This document shows positions 59,055 to 64,000 of a stretch of DNA of 64,000 nt, one piece after another; position 1 is the first letter of the stretch, and every line of letters begins with the position of its first letter. The translations under genes and the position numbers were made by a program. Location of the stretch: assembly GCA_026122225.1 (NCBI GenBank), contig JANEZZ010001908.1, forward strand, positions 372,001 to 436,000, read 5' to 3'. The stretch is from Heloderma charlesbogerti (taxonomy: Eukaryota; Chordata; Lepidosauria; Squamata; Helodermatidae). The notes beneath the pieces are model-generated. The model did no database searches. It saw nothing but the letters and a program-made list of their open reading frames with translations, and was not told where the DNA came from.

Positions 59055-59390
59055 AGGTGTGCGCAGATGGCCTCTCAAAATTCTCCACCTTATTTGTGGG
59101 CAGAGAAATTTGGGAGACAATTTCACTGAATTTCTCCAGGGCAAGAAGAAATTCTCCACAGTTTCTCCCAGGTGGGGCTCCCCATTGGCAGGGCTTGTAG
59201 CACAGCTTTCACTTTTGGTAAAGATTTTTGGGGGTTTTGTGCTGCAACAGCATCAACTGTCTTGGCAGGAGGGCCCCCAGTTTTCATTACTGCAATGCAG
59301 GTGGGGGCAGTGCTGTGTCCAGCTCCAGGGATGAGGTGGAGTTAGTGCTGCTCTGCCAAAATCTGTCCTCCGATTTCCAGAAATGTCAAA
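59055..59390. repeat. Interspersed repeat D, copy 1
   Basis: Closely matches 60,580-60,905 (shared CCAGGTGGGGCTCCCCATTG, GCAGGGCTTGTAGCACAGCT, CAATGCAGGTGGGGGCAGTG). Starts GTGTGCGCAGATGGCCTC. Confidence 0.85.
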
Positions 59391-59401
59391 AATGTGTTGA
59401 T

Positions 59402-59450
59402 GTCAAAAACATCTGGAAGGCACCAGGTTGGGGAAAGGCTACTCTAACCA
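59402..59450. mobile_element. hAT-type MITE, right half only
   Basis: AAAAACATCTGGAAGGCACC followed by AGGTTGGGGAAAGGCT. Confidence 0.6.
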
Positions 59451-59454
59451 CTGC

Positions 59455-60090
59455 ACCACACTGCCTTTTTCTGCATTTGAGACATCCCAGATTGGAGACA
59501 TGCCAGTTTAAAATGAGAGACCAGTTAGCTTCAGTGCTGGTAAATCCAACTATAGGTTTGCATTTATATAAATACACTGCATATGAGCAGCATCCGGGAG
59601 AGGTGGTAATGTGAAGACAACCCCTTTGCTCTGTATGTCTACATCTTAAAAAAAATGTGTCTGTGCTCCACAGCTGTCTTTGCTTAAAACTGGAAACACA
59701 CTGGGAAAAAAGTCTGTTAATGATCTGGTATGGTGGGAGTAGGGGTGGGAGTGGGGGTGGGGGAACCTTTTAACATGGTATGTGTCCAAACCATTGATGT
59801 GATCATGAATCAAAAGTTGGTTGCAAATTGCCATGGCCTTTCTTGAAAGCTGAAAGAGACACTGTGGATCTATGGCTTTGGAAAAGATAGGTAAAGGGCA
59901 ACTGATGAAGAGGCTGGAGGACCTCCCATACAAGGCAAAGCTAGAGAAGGACGTACTTAGTTTGGGTTGGGGTGGAGAGGGGGTGGAAAGATGACTGGCT
60001 GGTCAATCTCATGCATGTTTATTCAGAAGGCTCATGTGCTTTTAATATTAACTTGATTTGTAGAAATCAGCTGGTGAAGCTTAGGTGGCG
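59455..60090. other. Intergenic, no gene seen
   Basis: Nothing recognised beyond simple G-rich sequence near 59,735-59,765. Confidence 0.45.
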
Positions 60091-60092
60091 GG

Positions 60093-60186
60093 CAGTGGAG
60101 GCTGGTGGCTCTGATGTCAGTGGGGCACTCTGGGTTTCAGTCAGAACCAGTCAGAACTTTAAAGGAACTTGGGGGGGGCACAGCAC
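60093..60186. mobile_element. hAT-type MITE (CAGTGGAGGCTGG), right end lost
   Basis: CAGTGGAGGCTGGTGGCTCT and TTTCAGTCAGAACTTTAAAG-like text match the 7,053 element; the right terminal repeat is not visible. Confidence 0.7.
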
Positions 60187-60223
60187 TGCTGGAGGGGCCA
60201 TGGCTCAGTGGTAGAGCACATAG

Positions 60224-60570
60224 TTTCATAGAATCATTGTGCTGGAAAGGACCTTGGAGATGATCTAGTCTGACCCCCTGCTCAGTGCAGGAATCATGCA
60301 CCTAGCAGCCCTGACAGACAGCTGTCCAGCCTCGGCTTACACCCCTCCAGCAAAGGAGAACCCAGCACCACACAGGGCAGCCTGTTCACTGTCGAACAAT
60401 TGTACCGTTAGGAAGCTTCTCCAAGTGTCTAGCCGAAATCTGCTTCCATGCCATTTCCACCCATTGGTCCTAGACCTGCCCTCTGGAACAACAGAAAACA
60501 AGTCTGCTCCATTTTCCGCATGAGCGTCCTTCACTGGTCTTTGAAGACTGCTATCACATCTCCCCTTTGG
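60224..60570 (-). mobile_element. CR1 LINE 3' fragment inside the SINE
   Basis: TTTCATAGAATCATTGTGCT, GACCCCCTGCTCAGTGCAGG and AATTGTACCGTTAGGAAGCT are the reverse complement of a CR1 3' end. Confidence 0.9.
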
Positions 60571-60576
60571 TTCAAA

Positions 60577-60905
60577 TTAGAGCTGTGCACAAGCGGCCTC
60601 TTGAAATTCTCCCCCTTACTCGTGGACAGAGACATTTGGGAGACGATTTCACCAAATTTCTCCAGGGGAAGGAGAAATTCTCAACCGTTTCTCCCAGGTG
60701 GGGCTCCCCATTGGCAGGGCTTGTAGCACAGCTTTCTTTTTTGGTAAGGGTTCTGGGGGTCTTTGTGCTGCAACAGCATCCACTGTCTTGGCAGGCTGGC
60801 CCCCAGTTTGCATCCGCCACAATGCAGGTGGGGGCAGTGTGGCTCTAGCTCCAGGGATGAGGTGGAGTTAGTGCTCTGCCAGTACCTGTCCTCCAGTTTC
60901 CTGAA
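60577..60905. repeat. Interspersed repeat D, copy 2
   Basis: Starts AGAGCTGTGCACAAGCGGCC and matches 59,055-59,390 nearly throughout. Confidence 0.85.
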
Positions 60906-60964
60906 AGTTTTCTCCCCCCATGAAAGAGGCTTCCATTGTTCTGCCTTATTCAGGATGTTTTATA

Positions 60965-61337
60965 ATGTATTTTTGTGGTGTTTCTGAGCTTACCTGATCC
61001 CAGCTAGCCTCCCAGGCTGCCTGCATGTCCTGATCTGAAAAAGCCCTGAGGGAGAAATTAGCTCATGATGCCTTAAACTGGGCTTTAATTGAAGTGTAGG
61101 GAGCTGAGGAGGCTACAGGCTGCCAGAGAGATGATTGTACAATGAAAAATAGGACACTTGTACTCACTCCTCGACCGCCTCCTAAGTAAGCTAAGCCCAA
61201 GAAACCCAAACCCAACCCATGAGAATTTCTCCGAAATTTCTTCACCATTGAATTTCTTTTCAAAAGCAATTTATTTTCTATCAAATTGAATGAGAAAGGT
61301 TGGAAAACATGGGAGAAATTTTCAGCACAGCACCAGT
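60965..61337. repeat. Interspersed repeat E, copy 1
   Basis: Shares CCTGATCTGAAAAAGCCCTG, GCTACAGGCTGCCAGAGAGA and CTAAGTAAGCTAAGCCCAAG with 61,520-61,945. Ends CAGCACAGCACCAGTTG, which faces the AGAGCTGTGC start of repeat D as a possible inverted end. Confidence 0.85.
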
Positions 61338-61519
61338 TGTCAGGGCCCCAGCACCTTGGAGGGGGCCTAGGCTACCTTTATTTTTATTTTTTTCTGGCTC
61401 TGAGTAGTCCCAGGCAGCTGGCTTAAGCCACCCTTTTTTAATTTCCCACAAGGCCCTGGCCTTGACCTAGAGTCACTCTAGGGGATTGTGGGAAATTTAA
61501 AGACCCAACCAATTTATAT

Positions 61520-61945
61520 TGAATTTCTTTTGGTGGTGTTTTTGAGCATACCTAATCACTGCATGGCTAAGGGTGCTGTGTGTGTTTTCTTTCTTACATG
61601 GCTCTCCATTGCTCTGCAGCCTCCCAGGCTGCCTGCACTTCCTGATCTGAAAAAGCCCTGAGAGAGGAAATAGCTCATGATGCCTTCCGCTGGCTTCAAC
61701 TGCAGTGTAGGGAGCTGAGGAAGCTACAGGCTGCCAGAGAGATGATAGTACAATGAAAGACAGGACCCTTGTGCTCACTCCTCGGCCACCTCCTAAGTAA
61801 GCTAAGCCCAAGAAACCCAACCCCAGTGCATGAACATTTCTCTGAAATGTCTTCACCATTGAATTTATTTTCAAAAGCCATTTCTCTTCTATCACATTGA
61901 ATGAGAATGTTCAAAAAACACGTGGGAGACATTTTCGGCACAGCA
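61520..61945. repeat. Interspersed repeat E, copy 2
   Basis: Same order as copy 1 and ends GGCACAGCACTAGTTG. 61,345-61,520 between them reads as unrelated DNA. Confidence 0.85.
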
Positions 61946-62047
61946 CTAGTTGAAATGCAGAGAGTCCTGGGTTCAGTTCCTGAAGGTCCCATTTCAAAGA
62001 GTACCAGGCCGACACAGAAACGCCCCCATCTGCCAGCCCAAATAGGC

Positions 62048-62161
62048 CAGGGGTAGAGAACTCCAACTGTCATCAGCCCCAGGCAGCATAGCCAAAGGAC
62101 AGGGATAAGGGGAGTTGTAATGCAACAGCATCTGAGTGGGGGCACAGGTTCTCCATCCCTG
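62048..62161. mobile_element. hAT-type MITE (CAGGGGTAGAGAAC ends) inside the SINE
   Basis: CAGGGGTAGAGAACTCC and GGTTCTCCATCCCTG inverted ends; no clear target duplication. Confidence 0.75.
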
Positions 62162-62239
62162 GACTAGACAATACTGGGCTATTCTGACTTAATACAAGGG
62201 AATATTGTATGTTCACAGCAGGAAGACAGCCTGACATCT

Positions 62240-62665
62240 ACACCTGCCCGGACCTTAAGGTCAGCTTCAGCAGCCCTCCTCCGGGAGCCCCTGCCAAAGA
62301 AAGTGCTGTGGGTGGCTACTAGGAAGACAGCCTTCTCTGCTGTGGCACCCAAATTACAGAATGAGCTTCTCAGAGAGGTTCGCCTGGAGCCTACATTGTG
62401 CTTGTTTCGGCACCAGGTGAAGACCTTTTTCTTCTCCCAGGCATTTTAGTTTTTCAATTTGTTTTTATCTGATACTGTATTTTAATTTTTTTGCTGCCAG
62501 CTTCCGTTGGATTATTTTATTTTTATGCTGTAGTTTTGAACTTTTATATTGTATTTTATAATCTGTATCTTATTGTTTCATATTTTACAGTTTTAATTGT
62601 CGTGAATCACCCAGAGAGCTTCAGCTATTGGGCAGGATAAACATTTATTAAATAAATAATAAAAT
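62240..62665 (+). mobile_element. L3-like LINE 3' part
   Basis: TCCTCCGGGAGCCCCTGCCA, TTCTCTGCTGTGGCACCCA and AGGCATTTTAG, then the tail CACCCAGAGAGCTTCAGCTA ending TTTATTAAATAAATAATAAA. Confidence 0.85.
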
Positions 62666-63009
62666 AATACATCTGCCGACGAAGCTGCTATTAAAGACAC
62701 AGGAGCCAGCAAAAATGTTCGCCAGTTTATTCCCAAGAAAGTAGGACTTCAGCTGAAGCTGATAAAATTGTGAACAGGAAGGAAAAAGTGGATAGGGAGA
62801 AGTTTATTTCTTTATTCTCATCCTCATTGTCCTAGAATTCAGGATTATCCAACGAAGTTGACTGGGAATTGGCTCAAGGCAGACCAAATAAAGTAAGCCA
62901 TCATTCACTTACAGAACGCATGGCCACAAGACCTGATGTCGGCCATTAGATTAGAGAGCTTTTCTTGACATGTAAAGGGCTGGATAACTTTGCAGAGAAC
63001 AGGCCTACT

Positions 63010-63850
63010 GACCATAAGGTGGCCATGTGTCCTGCTTCACAAAGGACTGTCCTCTGATTGAAGGGCTATCCAATCCTAGTCCTAGGGATGTATGAAACAC
63101 TTACCTTGCTCCATTCCAGGGCATCCGCGGTGCGGGGGAGGTGCTCCATCCCTCCCCGCAGAATCTTCCCTGGCCAGCTCCACTCTGCGGTGACTCAATG
63201 GAGCTGCTGGCCGGGACAGCCGCAGCCGGAATTCCGGCTGCTGCCGGGCTGCTAAGGCTGCAAATGGCGGCCGTTACACCATTTGTGTGGCTGCCTTTCT
63301 TCGTGATAGGCTATGTAAATACTTACGTAGCCTATCATGGCAAAGAGCAGGGGCGCAAATGGTGTAGCGGCCGCCATTTGTGTGGCTGCCACTACGCCAT
63401 TTGCGCCCCTGCTCTTTGCCATGATAGGCTACGTTAAGTATTTACGTAGCCTATCACAAAGAAAGGCAGCCACGTAAATGGCGGCCAATACAACGGCTGC
63501 CATTTACAGCCACAGCAGCCCAGCAGCGGCCAGAAGACCAGCCGGAGCTGGAGCTGCCAGAGCCACCGCCAGGTATGCTCTGTCCCGGAGGGATTCTGTG
63601 GGGTGGCAGGAGGCCATTCTGCCACGGATTCCGGGGGGGGGCAGATTCTAAAGACTGGAGTCCGTGGCAGAATTCTCTGACATCCCTACCTAGTCCAGGT
63701 TCAATATAAATACCCATAAGAAAGAAGGAAGAGCAGGGGCCTTGAAGTTGCCCATCAACAGTTAGCAGTTGGACAGTAGGCTGAGCAGGCACACTGGTCA
63801 CCTGGTCACAGTCTTCCCCACTCTGGTGAGTTATATTGTATTTCATTTCT
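63010..63850. repeat. Interspersed repeat of unknown class, copy C
   Basis: TTGCCCATCAACAGTTAGCA and GGTCACCTGGTCACAGTCTT are the reverse complement of parts of copies A and B. It hosts the element at 63,083-63,688. 63,850-64,000 shows nothing further. Confidence 0.65.
63083..63688. mobile_element. Palindromic hAT-type transposon, 606 bp (TAGGGATG ends)
   Basis: Starts TAGGGATGTATG and ends GACATCCCTA with a perfect 8-bp duplication CCTAGTCC at 63,075-63,082 and 63,689-63,696. Same design as 55,474-56,278: GC-rich flanks, nested inverted repeats around GATAGGCTATGTAAATACTT and TACGTAGCCTATCA, and repeated CAAATGGCGGCC/GGCCGCCATTTG. No transposase ORF. Confidence 0.93.
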
Positions 63851-64000
63851 ATTTACATTTGAGTAATTCTTTCTAAGTGTGCAAGGTTTGAGGCCTATAG
63901 AGGCAAAGGGAAAAAGGTCAGGCTTAGAGGCCTGGTTTTGTTGTTGGGAGGGGGTATCCCTGAGAGGACTAGTTTCATTTCCCCAGTTAAGTTTCATTTT

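Larger units (their letters stand above)
60187..62214 (+). mobile_element. One MIR-like SINE split by 1.73 kb of later insertions
   Basis: The head GGGGCCATGGCTCAGTGGTA...GAGCACATAGTTT stops at about 60,224. The expected continuation GAAATGCAGAGAGTCCTGGG and TTCAGTTCC appears at 61,951. After a second interruption (62,048-62,161) the tail TACTGGGCTATTCTGACTTA ends at about 62,214. Confidence 0.7.

Overview
The window looks like a squamate reptile genome, most likely a lizard. It has a near-intact BovB (RTE) LINE plus several decayed BovB copies, many CR1/L2/L3-group LINE fragments, MIR-like tRNA-derived SINEs, and many small hAT-type and TTAA-flanked non-autonomous DNA transposons. Apart from transposon ORFs, the only protein-coding sequence I can support is one exon of a RAS gene on the minus strand. 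By DNA sequence it is KRAS exon 2, which carries the ATG and codons 1-37.

Layout, read right to left along the KRAS transcript. About 31.3-64 kb is intergenic DNA upstream of KRAS, almost all repeats, including a decayed BovB, an RTE relative, CR1 and L3-like pieces and nested hAT elements. 30.6-31.3 kb is a CpG island with a CCAAT box, GC boxes, a G-quadruplex-type G-run cluster and a strong splice donor at 30,693/30,694; I read it as the KRAS promoter and non-coding exon 1. 12.7-30.7 kb is KRAS intron 1, about 18 kb. It holds an 8.4-kb minisatellite (22.2-30.66 kb) that starts about 30 bp inside the intron, a truncated antisense BovB (19.1-20.5 kb) and a full-length sense BovB (13.9-17.1 kb). 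12,599-12,720 is exon 2. 1-12,598 is the 5' part of KRAS intron 2 and holds LINE tails and MITEs only.

The most notable object is the minisatellite: about 180 units of 48 bp with 33-bp and 45-bp variants, higher-order duplications of about 2.15 kb and 0.8 kb, high CpG density, and frames open on both strands for more than 5 kb as a side effect of unit lengths divisible by three. The second is a palindromic hAT family (805-bp and 606-bp copies with perfect 8-bp target duplications) whose interior repeats a YY1-like GCCGCCATTTG motif. The third is the BovB at 13,886-17,099, flanked by an 11-bp target duplication, whose ORF is broken by one TAA between endonuclease and reverse transcriptase.

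All family names come from reading motifs and termini by eye. No database search, alignment or methylation data was available.
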